Positions 17,961 through 27,855 are shown, counted from the first letter of the stretch. The stretch: DNA of 64,000 bases from CAZWBR01 sp964632305 (GCA_964632305.1 CAZWBR010000002.1:1-64000); one strand, 5' to 3'. Program-made: numbers and translations. Notes: generated by a model not told the origin, from the letters alone.

Positions 17961-20900
17961 GTGAAAAAACTGACCAATTTTGCAGTCAATTACCCGGTAA
18001 CCATATTAATGGTTGTGTTTGCAGTCTTGCTGCTAGGGATAATTTCCTACCAAAAACTTGGAATTGACCTTTTCCCCGACTTAAACTCACCAAAGGTTTT
18101 CGTCGAGATCAAATCCGGAGAACGTCCACCGGAGGAAATGGAAAAGCTTTACGTTGATAATATCGAAGCAGTGGCTATTCGTCAAAGCGGTGTAGTTGAA
18201 GTTTCATCAGTATCAAGAACCGGTTCTGCTCAAATAACTATAGAATACAGTTGGTCGAAAGATATGGACGAAGCTTTCCTCGACCTGCAAAAAGCATTGA
18301 CCAGTTATTCGCAAAACTCCGAAATCGACGAACTGAACATTACCCAACATGATCCCAATACTAAACCGGTGATCGTTGTTGGCATGTCACATGCAACCAT
18401 TAAAGATATGAACGAGTTACGTAAGGTAGCTGCAAACTACATACGTAATGAGTTAGTCCGGTTGGAGGGTATTGCCGAAGTTGAATTATCCGGAGTTGAG
18501 GAAAACGAAGTAAGAATCGATACCGATCCTTACAAACTGGAATCCTATAACATAACGGTTGATGCGCTTTCGCAACAAATCCAGAATTACAACCGCAGTA
18601 TCTCCGGCGGAACCATCACCGAGACCGGATTGCAATATGTTGTTAAAGGGGTTTCTCTCCTGCAGACCAAAGAAGATTTTGAAAACCTGATCGTCGGGTA
18701 TAATTCGCCTGTTGCAGGTAGTTCCACTGCTGAAAAAGCGCCAACCTATTTGCATGATGTGGCCACTGTAAGCTTTACCAATAAAGAACCGGAAAATATT
18801 GTTCGGATTAATGGCGAACGGTGCATTGGCCTTTCCATCTACAAGGAAACCAAATTCAATACCGTTAAAGCGGTTGAGGATATCACCACTGCTTTGGCAA
18901 GTATAGAAAAAGCATTGCCTGGCTATCAATTTACTGTTGTTTCGAATCAGGGGACCTTTATCAGTAGCGCGATCGGCGAGGTAAAAGACACCCTATTGGT
19001 TGGGATCTTTCTTGCCATCATTATCCTGTTCTTCTTCCTCCGTCGTATAGGAACCACCTTAATCGTCAGTCTTTCCATTCCAATCTCGGTAATAGCCACC
19101 TTTAACTTAATGTATTTTAACGGATTATCGTTAAACATCATGACTCTTGGAGGGTTAGCCCTTGGTGCCGGTATGCTGGTTGACAATGCCATCGTTGTCA
19201 TGGAAAATATTTTCAGGAACCATCAAAACGGGATGTCAGCTAAAGAAGCTGCAATAGTAGGGACTGCTGAAGTGGGTGGTGCCATTACCGCATCAACACT
19301 AACAACAATCGTTGTTTTTCTTCCAATTGTTTTCATGCATGGCGCCTCCGGTGAATTATTCAAAGATCAGGCGATGACAGTAGCATTTTCACTGATTTCA
19401 TCATTAGCTATTGCGATATTCCTGATTCCGATGCTTTACCACACCTTTTTCAGAAAAAAGGAACGTCCTGCTGTTTCTACATCAAGCAAATTTGAGGGTT
19501 ATGGAAATTTCCTTAAGAATATCCTCCCCTATAAATGGCATGTCACCATCGTATCGTTGATTCTGGTTGGTTTATCATTCTTACTGGTTCCTTTTATTGG
19601 CAGTGAATTCATGCCTAAAACAGACAGTAAAGAATTTTCTATCAATGTAAAAATGACCGAAGGAACTACTTTAAACCGTACCTCAGAGGCTATCGGATCA
19701 ATCGAATCGATGCTTAAAGAATTGATGGGTGAAAATATCCAATCGATTTATTCGCGTATCGGTCCATCCAGCGGATTATCCGGCAGCGAACAATCGGTAT
19801 TCGAGGGTGAGAATACGGCAGAAGTTAAAGTGGTATTAAAACCAGAGGCTAAATATGTTGCTTCAGAAGTGGTATCGGCTGTTGCGGGATGGTATGCTGA
19901 AAATCCTCAATTCGAAGTGAGCTTTGTTCAGGATGAATCTGCATTGAAAAGTATTCTCGGAAATCAGGATGCTCCAATCGTCGTTGAAGTTTATGGTGAA
20001 GATTTAGACGAAATTGATATGATTACCAATCAGGTCAAAACGGCAATTCATGATGTTCCAGGCCTGTACAACATCCAGACCAATACAGAACAGGGATATC
20101 CTGAAGTCAATGTTATGGTTGACCGCTTCCGGGCAGGAACATATAACTTAAGTGTAAGCACTATCGTTTCGCAAATTCAGGCTAAACTTCAGGGGCAAGC
20201 AGCCGGTTCGTTTGATCGAAATGGCGAATTGAGCGATATAACCATTCGGTTGCCCAAACTCGGAGTAGCCGCATTGGGAGATATGATTCTCCGTAATGGA
20301 ACACAAATAATACGATTAAACGAAATTGCCAGCCTTCAGGAGTCTGTCGCACCTAACGAAATCATCCACCGTAACCAGAACCGTATCGGGAAAGTAACGA
20401 CGGAACTGAATAAAGACGTTTCGTTGAATCAGGTGGTTTCGCAGATTAAAGAAAAAATTGCTCCAATAGAATTGCCGGATAATTACCGGATTAAAATTTC
20501 CGGTGAGGAACAAAAGAGAGAAGAATCAATGGGGAACCTTAAGCTAGCCTTATTGCTTTCTGTGATCTTGGTTTATATGGTCCTTGCATCTCAATTTGAG
20601 TCATTGGTCCATCCTTTTGTCATCTTGTTTACTATTCCGTTCGCTATCGTTGGTACAGTGATTCTCTTCTTCATTATGGGAAGATCATTCAACATGATGG
20701 CTCTGATCGGGATCATCATGCTGGCCGGTATAGCGGTCAATGACTCCATCATTCTTATTGACCGAATCAATCAATTAAGGCATGCCGGCTTGGATAAAGC
20801 TCGTGCCATCGCCTTGGCCGGACAGCAACGGTTACGCCCGATTTTGATGACCAGTTTAACAACCATTTTGGCTCTGTTACCATTGACATTTGGGTTTGGC

Positions 20901-21038
20901 GATAGCGCCGCATTACGATCCCCGATGGCATTGGCTGTAATTGGTGGAATGGTCACCAGTACAATACTTACCCTCTTGGTTATTCCGTGTGTTTATGATC
21001 TGATGACCAGTAATAAACCATTAAAAGAAGAGGAATAA
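17961..21038 (+). CDS. RND-family efflux pump (AcrB-like)
   Basis: This 1025-residue inner-membrane pump has the standard RND layout: TM1, a large periplasmic loop, TM2-6, a second TM7 and loop, and TM8-12. The proton-relay region of TM4 reads GMLVDNAIVVMEN, with Asp408 in the position of the AcrB relay aspartate. Only one Asp is present, as in many HAE-2 or metal-type pumps. The FLxPIV and GSEFMPKTDSKEF motifs also fit. The start is GTG (MKKLTNFAVN). It lies in the same operon as its adaptor and channel. The substrate cannot be told from sequence. Confidence 0.93.
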   Translation: MKKLTNFAVNYPVTILMVVFAVLLLGIISYQKLGIDLFPDLNSPKVFVEIKSGERPPEEMEKLYVDNIEAVAIRQSGVVEVSSVSRTGSAQITIEYSWSKDMDEAFLDLQKALTSYSQNSEIDELNITQHDPNTKPVIVVGMSHATIKDMNELRKVAANYIRNELVRLEGIAEVELSGVEENEVRIDTDPYKLESYNITVDALSQQIQNYNRSISGGTITETGLQYVVKGVSLLQTKEDFENLIVGYNSPVAGSSTAEKAPTYLHDVATVSFTNKEPENIVRINGERCIGLSIYKETKFNTVKAVEDITTALASIEKALPGYQFTVVSNQGTFISSAIGEVKDTLLVGIFLAIIILFFFLRRIGTTLIVSLSIPISVIATFNLMYFNGLSLNIMTLGGLALGAGMLVDNAIVVMENIFRNHQNGMSAKEAAIVGTAEVGGAITASTLTTIVVFLPIVFMHGASGELFKDQAMTVAFSLISSLAIAIFLIPMLYHTFFRKKERPAVSTSSKFEGYGNFLKNILPYKWHVTIVSLILVGLSFLLVPFIGSEFMPKTDSKEFSINVKMTEGTTLNRTSEAIGSIESMLKELMGENIQSIYSRIGPSSGLSGSEQSVFEGENTAEVKVVLKPEAKYVASEVVSAVAGWYAENPQFEVSFVQDESALKSILGNQDAPIVVEVYGEDLDEIDMITNQVKTAIHDVPGLYNIQTNTEQGYPEVNVMVDRFRAGTYNLSVSTIVSQIQAKLQGQAAGSFDRNGELSDITIRLPKLGVAALGDMILRNGTQIIRLNEIASLQESVAPNEIIHRNQNRIGKVTTELNKDVSLNQVVSQIKEKIAPIELPDNYRIKISGEEQKREESMGNLKLALLLSVILVYMVLASQFESLVHPFVILFTIPFAIVGTVILFFIMGRSFNMMALIGIIMLAGIAVNDSIILIDRINQLRHAGLDKARAIALAGQQRLRPILMTSLTTILALLPLTFGFGDSAALRSPMALAVIGGMVTSTILTLLVIPCVYDLMTSNKPLKEEE

Positions 21039-21089
21039 AAGATCGACTGATTGTAATCAATTACCCGTTAACACGGAAAACGAGAATTT

Positions 21090-24000
21090 ATGAACTTTAT
21101 AATAAACAGGAAAGTACTCATTAGCATGCTCTTTATCGGATTAAGCATGTTGGGATATGTTTCATGGAAAAACCTTTCCATGGAACTCTTCCCAAATGCC
21201 GAATTGCCGATGCTCTATGTCCAGGTAAGCAGCCAGCAAGAGGTTGATCCAAAATACATGGAGAGTCAGGCCATCATTCCGATCGAAGGTGCAATAGGGA
21301 CATTACAGGGAATCGAAAATATGGAATCCTCCGCTCAATCGCGTAGAGGTACCGTTATGGTCGAATTCAATAAAAATGTCAACTTTAAATATACTTACCT
21401 GAAGTTGCAGGAAAAAATCGACGAGATTAAATCTTCAATCCCCGAGCAATTTCAGGTTACGGTAGTAAAAGTAGACCTGGAACAATCCAGCAATCAATTC
21501 ATGCAACTGCAGGTGACCGGAAGTGGCGGAGCCGATGTGGTCCGTAACATCACTGACCTTGAAATCACCCCAGAGCTTGAAAATATTGACGGGATTGCAG
21601 GTGTAACCGTTTATGGCGGACGTGAAAAATCGATCGAGATTCAACTTGATATGGATGTTTGCGAAGCTTACCACATTACGGCTTCAACTATCCGTAACAA
21701 GATTTCGCAGAATTATCGTTCCAGGGCCTTTGCCGGGAATGTTTATGGGTCGAACCAGCAATTTGCCGTCCATATTACCTCAGAGTTCGATGACCTTATG
21801 GAGATCGAAAACCTGGTAATAGCCGATGGACCTATTTTGCTGAAAGACGTTGCCAAAGTCTATTTCGGGGTAAAAGAACAAACCTCTTACTCGCGGGTCA
21901 ACGGGATGGATGCCGTTTCGCTCTCTCTCGTCAATGATTCCCAATCGAACCTTATCGAATTGTCTGAAAAGACCCTGGCCGTTATTGAGAAACTCAACAG
22001 CGAACTGGCAGCGAAGGATATGAAAATATCCGTACAGACCAATTCGGCCGAAACAATGGAGAAGAACCTCAACCAAATTGGCGAGTTAGCCATTGTCGGA
22101 GGTTTGATGGCCATCTTTGTTCTGTGGATATTCCTGAAAAACATGCAATTGGTTTCCATCATTGCTTTAGCGATTCCAATTTCCATTCTTACCGCTTTCA
22201 ACTTCTTCTACGCTGCAAATGTGACCATCAACAGCTTAACTTTAGTTGGAATGGCGCTCGCAGTTGGGATGTTACTCGACAATAGTGTAGTGGTGCTTGA
22301 AAACATCTACCGGTTACGGGCCTCAGGAAAATCGCCAAGAGAGGCTGTTATTCAGGGAACAACCGAAGTCTGGCGATCGGTCTTTGCCGCAACAATTACA
22401 ACCATTACCGTTTTCCTCCCATTCCTCTTTTCTGATGATATTAATATCAGCCTGATCGGGAAAAACGTTGGGGTTTCTATAATCTCCACATTATTGATTT
22501 CTCTTTTGGTGGCGATGCTCCTGATCCCAATGATGGCCTATTCTTTCCTGAGAAAGACCGAAGGCGGTAATATGAAATTCACGCAGGTTTCAACGCGAAA
22601 TCCTCTTGTGCAAGCCTATAGGATGATCCTTAAGTATTCTTTACGTACGCCTGCTCAAACGATTGTCGGTGTCGTGGTCGTCTTTTTCCTCACCATATTT
22701 ATTTGCATGGCATTAAGTATGAGTAATTTACAGGAAATTGAAACGACTGCATTCCGCGTTGCAGTAACCACATCTTCCGGTTCAACAATTGAATCCACCG
22801 ATAAGGTAGTAACCGAAATAGAAGACCGGTTAAAAGAGATTAAAGAGATACAGGATGTTACGAGCAATATTCAGGCAGAGGATGCTACCATTACGATCCA
22901 GTTAAAAGAAGATTATAAGAAAATCGACAAACGAACTATCGCCCAAATACGGGACGATGTAGAGAGTCGGATGGATGGTATCTCCGGAGCTCAAATCGAT
23001 GTTACCGATGCTTCCGACAGCGGAAACTCTGGAAGTTCTATGGGTGCCGGTGGCGGTGGCGGAGATTTAATGCGAATAATGGGTGTTGGTTCAAACTGGG
23101 AACGAATATTGATAAAAGGACAGGACTTCGATGTGATGAAAAATGTCGCTTCCGACCTTCAGTATTATCTCGAATCGCTCGAATCGATGAACGGGGTTCG
23201 TGTTAGTTATTCCCGCAACAGACCGGAGGTCCACCTTCAGTTCTATCCGCTGTTGCTGAACGAATACAACATGACACTAAACAATGTCTCTACCGAATTA
23301 AACTCGTTCAGCAAAGAAGTTAGCACCGGCGTTCCATTCAAACAAGGGACTGATGAATATGACATCACCATCAAGGAAATGCCGAAAGTGGGCGAAACTG
23401 AGGAGGAATATAATAAAGCACGGAATATTACGGATCTTAAAACATTACCTATCCCAGACGCCTCAGGAGGGTTACATGAATTGCAAATGATCAGCGACGT
23501 AATCTATTCTTCGGGCTATGCGAATATCGATCGTGTTAACCAGGAAAAGCAAATCGAAGTGCGTTACCGGTTTGTCGATGCAGCACAGGATTCCAAAGAT
23601 CTGCTCGAATCCTACCGAACTGAAATTGACGATCTTGTCGGAGGTTATAACCTGCCTTCAGGAGTCGCTGTTCAGGTAATTCACGAAGAAGATGAATTGC
23701 AGGACTTCTACTTCCTGATCATAGCTGCATTTATCCTGATATTTATGATCCTGGCCTCAGTATTTGAATCGGTATCCACCCCGTTTGTACTGATGTTCTC
23801 CATCCCGTTAGCCGCTATCGGCTCTTTCCTCGCCTTAATATTCACGGGAAACAGCCTATTCAATGCCAATACCCTTACCGGATTCCTTATCCTCCTGGGA
23901 GTGGTGGTAAATAACGGGATTATCCTGATCGATTATACAGGTATTCTCCGTAAACGAGGATTCCGTAAAGATCGTGCATTGATGACAGCCGGGATGTCAC

Positions 24001-25826
24001 GTATCAGGCCTATCTTGATTACGGCTATCACCACCATGGTTGCAATGTTACCATTGGCCATGGGCGACAACGAATATGTTGGCGCGATTGGTGCACCGTT
24101 TGCCATTACCGTAATCGGAGGCTTGTCAATGAGTACAATTCTTACATTGGTCTTTGTCCCGACGTTCTATTCAGGACTCGAAACCGCGATTGAATGGATG
24201 CGGAACCTTCCGTTAAGAACTAAGTTGATCCAGGCCGTTCTCTATGTAGGAGGTATTTTTATGGTCTTTACCCAAGTGGATGATTTCCTTTGGCAATTAC
24301 TCGATCTTGTGGCCATTACCCTTCTTATTCCCGGAGCTACATGGTTTATAATGAATAGTCTCCGAAAAGCAAAGGAAACGGTCGTTGATCCTTCAGAGCC
24401 AATTAAAATCAAAATCCAGAACCTGGTCAAAATCTACGATAGAGGTAGTCGTTTTGGACGCGAATGGATTGGTAACCGCAATATCCGCGAACGGGCAGGT
24501 CAATTGAAATATTACCACAGTTGGCGCGATTTCGATCTGTTAATCTGGCAATTACCATTGCTTGGATTCCTGATCTATTTCACCTTTGGCTATTTGCGCA
24601 ATGGAATGTACATGTTCATTTTTGCCCTCCTCACCTTCTTCATGCTGTTGGGAATCTGGCAACCAATCGCCGAATTGTGCCACTTCAAAGCAGAGAAAAA
24701 AGGAAAGAAATATTTGGTCAAATTGGCAAATGCCGGTCGTAAAACCATCTATTGGGGCTTCCCCGCTCTCTCGCTCATTATCTTCTGGATATTATGGGAG
24801 AATATCGGAGCGGTGATTTTCATTGGCGCATTATGGTATTTTGCTTTAATCGTTAATGTTACGGCAGACAAACTATATCGTGAGAAAATCAATATCGAAC
24901 GACTAAAAGGACGTTTTGCCGGAGTGCGAAGATTATTCTTCAAGTTGGTCGAAAATATGCCGGTCATTGGACGCAAACGCGATGCCTTCAAAGCATTGAA
25001 AGGGGTCTCACTCGAAATCGGTACCGGTATGATCGGCTTGCTTGGCCCTAATGGCGCCGGAAAATCGACCATGATGCGTGTCATCTGTGGGATCTACGAA
25101 CAGAGTTATGGTAAAGTATGGATTAACGGAATCGATACGCAGGAAAAACGTGAGGAATTACAGGGCCTGATCGGTTATCTGCCTCAGGAATTCGGGACCT
25201 ATGAAAATATGTCAGCTTATGAATTTCTCGATTATCAAGCCATACTCAAAGGTTTGACCGATCCTGAATCCCGGGCTAAACGTATTGAACATGTACTTAC
25301 CTCTGTTCATCTTTGGGACCGTAAGGACGATAAAATCGGCGGATTCTCCGGGGGTATGAAACAACGTATCGGGATCGCCCAGATATTGCTCCATTTGCCG
25401 CGAATATTGGTGGTCGATGAACCGACCGCGGGTCTCGATCCGCGCGAAAGAATCCGCTTCAGGAACCTATTGGTCGAACTGAGCCGCGAAAGGGTGGTTA
25501 TCTTCTCAACTCACATTATTGAAGATATCTCCAGCTCATGTAACCAGGTAGCTGTTGTGAACCGCGGGCTATTGTGCTATACGGGTCATCCAAACAATAT
25601 GGTCCACCTCGCCGAAGGCTTGGTTTGGCAATTCCCGATCCCGGCCGCGGAATTCGATGCATTCCCGGCCAAAGATCGTGTGGTCCACCATATGCGCGAT
25701 GGAGAAAATATCAGAGTTCGTTTCCTTTCGGTCGAAAAACCGACAGAAGATGCTGTACAAGTCAAACCGGTTCTTGAAGAGGCTTATCTTTGCCTTTTGA
25801 AAGGACTTAAAAGGAATGACAATTAA
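21090..25826 (+). CDS. RND efflux pump fused to an ABC-transporter ATPase
   Basis: A single uninterrupted 1578-codon frame. Residues 1 to about 1030 form a complete RND pump: a TM4 relay motif GMLLDNSVVVLEN (Asp397), both periplasmic loops, and a final TM ending TLVFVPTFYSGLE. Two more membrane segments follow. At about 1105 the sequence KIQNLVKIYDRG resembles the first strand and A-loop of an ABC ATPase. About 210 residues with four predicted membrane helices intervene before KALKGVSLEIG and Walker A GPNGAGKST (about 1319-1327). The rest of the ATPase is intact: YLPQEF, FSGGMKQR, VDEPTAGLDP, STHIIEDIS. The ATPase resembles the separate one at 10836. This may be a pump with both proton-driven and ATP-driven parts. 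Confidence 0.88.
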   Translation: MNFIINRKVLISMLFIGLSMLGYVSWKNLSMELFPNAELPMLYVQVSSQQEVDPKYMESQAIIPIEGAIGTLQGIENMESSAQSRRGTVMVEFNKNVNFKYTYLKLQEKIDEIKSSIPEQFQVTVVKVDLEQSSNQFMQLQVTGSGGADVVRNITDLEITPELENIDGIAGVTVYGGREKSIEIQLDMDVCEAYHITASTIRNKISQNYRSRAFAGNVYGSNQQFAVHITSEFDDLMEIENLVIADGPILLKDVAKVYFGVKEQTSYSRVNGMDAVSLSLVNDSQSNLIELSEKTLAVIEKLNSELAAKDMKISVQTNSAETMEKNLNQIGELAIVGGLMAIFVLWIFLKNMQLVSIIALAIPISILTAFNFFYAANVTINSLTLVGMALAVGMLLDNSVVVLENIYRLRASGKSPREAVIQGTTEVWRSVFAATITTITVFLPFLFSDDINISLIGKNVGVSIISTLLISLLVAMLLIPMMAYSFLRKTEGGNMKFTQVSTRNPLVQAYRMILKYSLRTPAQTIVGVVVVFFLTIFICMALSMSNLQEIETTAFRVAVTTSSGSTIESTDKVVTEIEDRLKEIKEIQDVTSNIQAEDATITIQLKEDYKKIDKRTIAQIRDDVESRMDGISGAQIDVTDASDSGNSGSSMGAGGGGGDLMRIMGVGSNWERILIKGQDFDVMKNVASDLQYYLESLESMNGVRVSYSRNRPEVHLQFYPLLLNEYNMTLNNVSTELNSFSKEVSTGVPFKQGTDEYDITIKEMPKVGETEEEYNKARNITDLKTLPIPDASGGLHELQMISDVIYSSGYANIDRVNQEKQIEVRYRFVDAAQDSKDLLESYRTEIDDLVGGYNLPSGVAVQVIHEEDELQDFYFLIIAAFILIFMILASVFESVSTPFVLMFSIPLAAIGSFLALIFTGNSLFNANTLTGFLILLGVVVNNGIILIDYTGILRKRGFRKDRALMTAGMSRIRPILITAITTMVAMLPLAMGDNEYVGAIGAPFAITVIGGLSMSTILTLVFVPTFYSGLETAIEWMRNLPLRTKLIQAVLYVGGIFMVFTQVDDFLWQLLDLVAITLLIPGATWFIMNSLRKAKETVVDPSEPIKIKIQNLVKIYDRGSRFGREWIGNRNIRERAGQLKYYHSWRDFDLLIWQLPLLGFLIYFTFGYLRNGMYMFIFALLTFFMLLGIWQPIAELCHFKAEKKGKKYLVKLANAGRKTIYWGFPALSLIIFWILWENIGAVIFIGALWYFALIVNVTADKLYREKINIERLKGRFAGVRRLFFKLVENMPVIGRKRDAFKALKGVSLEIGTGMIGLLGPNGAGKSTMMRVICGIYEQSYGKVWINGIDTQEKREELQGLIGYLPQEFGTYENMSAYEFLDYQAILKGLTDPESRAKRIEHVLTSVHLWDRKDDKIGGFSGGMKQRIGIAQILLHLPRILVVDEPTAGLDPRERIRFRNLLVELSRERVVIFSTHIIEDISSSCNQVAVVNRGLLCYTGHPNNMVHLAEGLVWQFPIPAAEFDAFPAKDRVVHHMRDGENIRVRFLSVEKPTEDAVQVKPVLEEAYLCLLKGLKRNDN

Positions 25827-25967
25827 AGAATTATGAGAAAAAAGCGATATGTCGGAGTTCAGTAAATTGAATAATGTTGAAGTAAATAGTTATTAAATCT
25901 TATTGAACGGGTTCAAAAAGGATTTATACCGACAATTTACTGTTCTCCGACCGCTTCATAATAAACA

Positions 25968-26726
25968 ATGACAATCGAAAAAATGGAAACATCAAATAAC
26001 TTATCTCCTCGGCAAAACGGGATGAAAAAAACCATCAACCTGATCAGGATGATGGGTAAATACAACCTGAAAATCATTTTTGCCGGGCGTTTCTTGTGGT
26101 TTATTCTCGCGGCACTTGCCTTTTTTGTTTTGCTATCCATCAATTTGGTATATAACGAACCAACTTTCAACTCCTCGTCAATCTACGAAATACTCTTCTT
26201 CCCGGGTATCTTGCTGATCTTCTACCCCACCGTTTTCGGCATCCAAAACGATGCCGATGCGCGAATTCTTGAGATCCTTTTCGGGATTCCCGATTATCGT
26301 TATAAGGTTTGGATGATACGGTTGCTGATGATATTCCTGTTGACCTGGGTAATCCTTTACTGTTTTTGCTGGGTCGGTTATATCGGGTTGACCCCGTTCC
26401 CGGTTTTGGCCATGTCCGGTCAACTCATGTTCCCCGTCATTTTCCTGGGAAGCCTTTCATTCATGATTTCGACGATCGTGAAAAACGGGAATGGCACAGC
26501 CGTGGTAATGATTATCATCGCCGTCGCATTAATCGCGCTCAGCGACACGCTTGGCCGTACACAATGGCACGTGTTCCATAATCCCTATTCCATTCCCGAC
26601 CAAATGAATGAAATGGTATGGTCGCAGATTTCAAAGAAAAACCGGCTGTTCCTTGTGGCAGGTAGTGTGTTGTTCCTGCTGGCTGGATTGACCAACTTGC
26701 AACGACGTGAAAAATACCTGAAATAA
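25968..26726 (+). CDS. ABC-2 type membrane permease subunit
   Basis: The 252-residue hydrophobic protein has a short basic N-terminal cytoplasmic tail and six predicted membrane segments (about residues 40-60, 75-95, 120-140, 150-170, 175-195 and 225-243). The stretch DADARILEILFGIPDYRYKVW between TM2 and TM3 resembles the coupling-helix region of ABC-2 permeases. It lies 141 nt after the RND-ABC fusion in the same direction and is probably the membrane partner of the fused ATPase. An alternative start lies at 25983. No specific subfamily was recognised. Confidence 0.75.
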   Translation: MTIEKMETSNNLSPRQNGMKKTINLIRMMGKYNLKIIFAGRFLWFILAALAFFVLLSINLVYNEPTFNSSSIYEILFFPGILLIFYPTVFGIQNDADARILEILFGIPDYRYKVWMIRLLMIFLLTWVILYCFCWVGYIGLTPFPVLAMSGQLMFPVIFLGSLSFMISTIVKNGNGTAVVMIIIAVALIALSDTLGRTQWHVFHNPYSIPDQMNEMVWSQISKKNRLFLVAGSVLFLLAGLTNLQRREKYLK

Positions 26727-26767
26727 GTAACGCTGATTTTTACAATTTTGGATGCCTTAACAAGTCG

Positions 26768-27268
26768 ATGCTTATGAAGATTGAATTTACTGATCTCGAA
26801 GAAAAAGATCTTGCCATCGTTAAAGAGATATACGATTATTATATCCTGAACACCACGGCAACGTTCCATACCGCGAAGATTACTATTGACGAACTGAAAG
26901 AATTCATCCTTATCGGGCACCCGAAATATAAATCATTCCTGATCCGTTACGACGGTAATGTATGCGGATACTGTTACTTCACCTGGTATAAAAAACGACA
27001 GGCTTATGACCGGACCGCAGAGGTGACCCTTTACCTGAAACCGGAGTTTCACGGAAAAGGAATCGGAAGTTACGTACTGAACCATTTGGAAAAGATCGCC
27101 CTGGATTCGGGAATCAAAAACCTCCTTGGCATCATTACCGGCGAAAACAGCCCCAGCATCGCCCTGTTCCAAAAATGCGGTTATACCAACTGCGCCAATT
27201 TCAAACAGGTAGGCGAAAAATTCGGGAAACTGCTGGATGTGGTAGCTTATCAAAAAATAATCGGATAA
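26768..27268 (+). CDS. GNAT-family N-acetyltransferase
   Basis: The protein has 166 residues, or 164 if the second ATG at 26774 is used. It shows the GNAT fold: an N-terminal acceptor region (YILNTTATFHT), strand 4 with AEVTLYLKPEFHGKGIGSYV containing the acetyl-CoA loop HGKGIG, and the C-terminal ENSPSIALFQKCGYTN segment. It resembles the phosphinothricin/L-amino-acid N-acetyltransferase group (PAT-like), which acetylate small amines with acetyl-CoA. The acceptor is not known. It lies 41 nt after the permease gene and may be in the same transcript, but a functional link is not evident. A strong terminator follows. Confidence 0.85.
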   Translation: MLMKIEFTDLEEKDLAIVKEIYDYYILNTTATFHTAKITIDELKEFILIGHPKYKSFLIRYDGNVCGYCYFTWYKKRQAYDRTAEVTLYLKPEFHGKGIGSYVLNHLEKIALDSGIKNLLGIITGENSPSIALFQKCGYTNCANFKQVGEKFGKLLDVVAYQKIIG

Positions 27269-27274
27269 CTGATA

Positions 27275-27328
27275 AATCCAGGATCATGTTATGGACACTC
27301 TTCCATCCTGATCCTGGATTATTTTTTC
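27275..27328 (+). terminator. Terminator after the acetyltransferase gene
   Basis: AATCCAGGATCA (27275-27286) pairs perfectly with TGATCCTGGATT (27309-27320), followed by ATTTTTT. This probably ends the whole export-cluster transcript. Confidence 0.8.
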
Positions 27329-27579
27329 TTCCGCCCCTCCCTCACCCGATCCCATTGTTAACCTGTCTGCCGGGGCATATTTCCAATCATCGGTACCCGA
27401 TCTGAACAATCTCCCCTCCCACCCATATCCCCCGTTTTTCGGCCTAAAAGAGGCCTGAACAGAATTCAAATCCAATCCCGATACCCGTAAAACCCGGGTA
27501 AAATAGTCTCAAAACTATTCCTTTCACCAAACCAATAACACCCTTGTTTGAAAACCCGGTCCAAACCACGACCGGATCT

Positions 27580-27637
27580 TCTGTACATTTTCTGTACTTA
27601 TGCTGTACAGTTCCTGTACTTATAATATACAGAATAA
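27580..27637 (+). repeat. 11-bp direct-repeat array B with inverted end copy
   Basis: CTGTAC occurs at 27581, 27592, 27603 and 27614, exactly 11 bp apart. It is followed by an inverted TATACAG (27626-27632), so CTGTA...TATACAG forms a palindromic end. The layout matches array A on the minus strand and array C. The rest of the 587-bp gap (27269-27855) contains the terminator above and no credible gene. Confidence 0.75.
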
Positions 27638-27831
27638 GCGCTGAAAACATGCAAAAGATATGGTTAAAATACGGAGTTGGCCTGTACCGTCCCCGGTTCT
27701 AAAGCTGTCATCAATTAATCGTCGCATGAGGAGGCACCTATTCACAAAGTCCTCGATCCTTTCCCATAAAATAATTCTTCCGGGAAAGAAGTTTAACTTC
27801 ATTTTTCAAAATATTAATGATCAATCTTTTT

Positions 27832-27839
27832 TATCTTTG
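27832..27839 (+). promoter_or_regulatory. -7 box (TATCTTTG) of the glycosyltransferase gene
   Basis: TATCTTTG fits TAnnTTTG and lies 16 nt before the ATG at 27856, so the leader would be about 10 nt. No TTTG was found at the expected -33 position. Confidence 0.5.
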
Positions 27840-27855
27840 AAAAAACGGAACGTTC

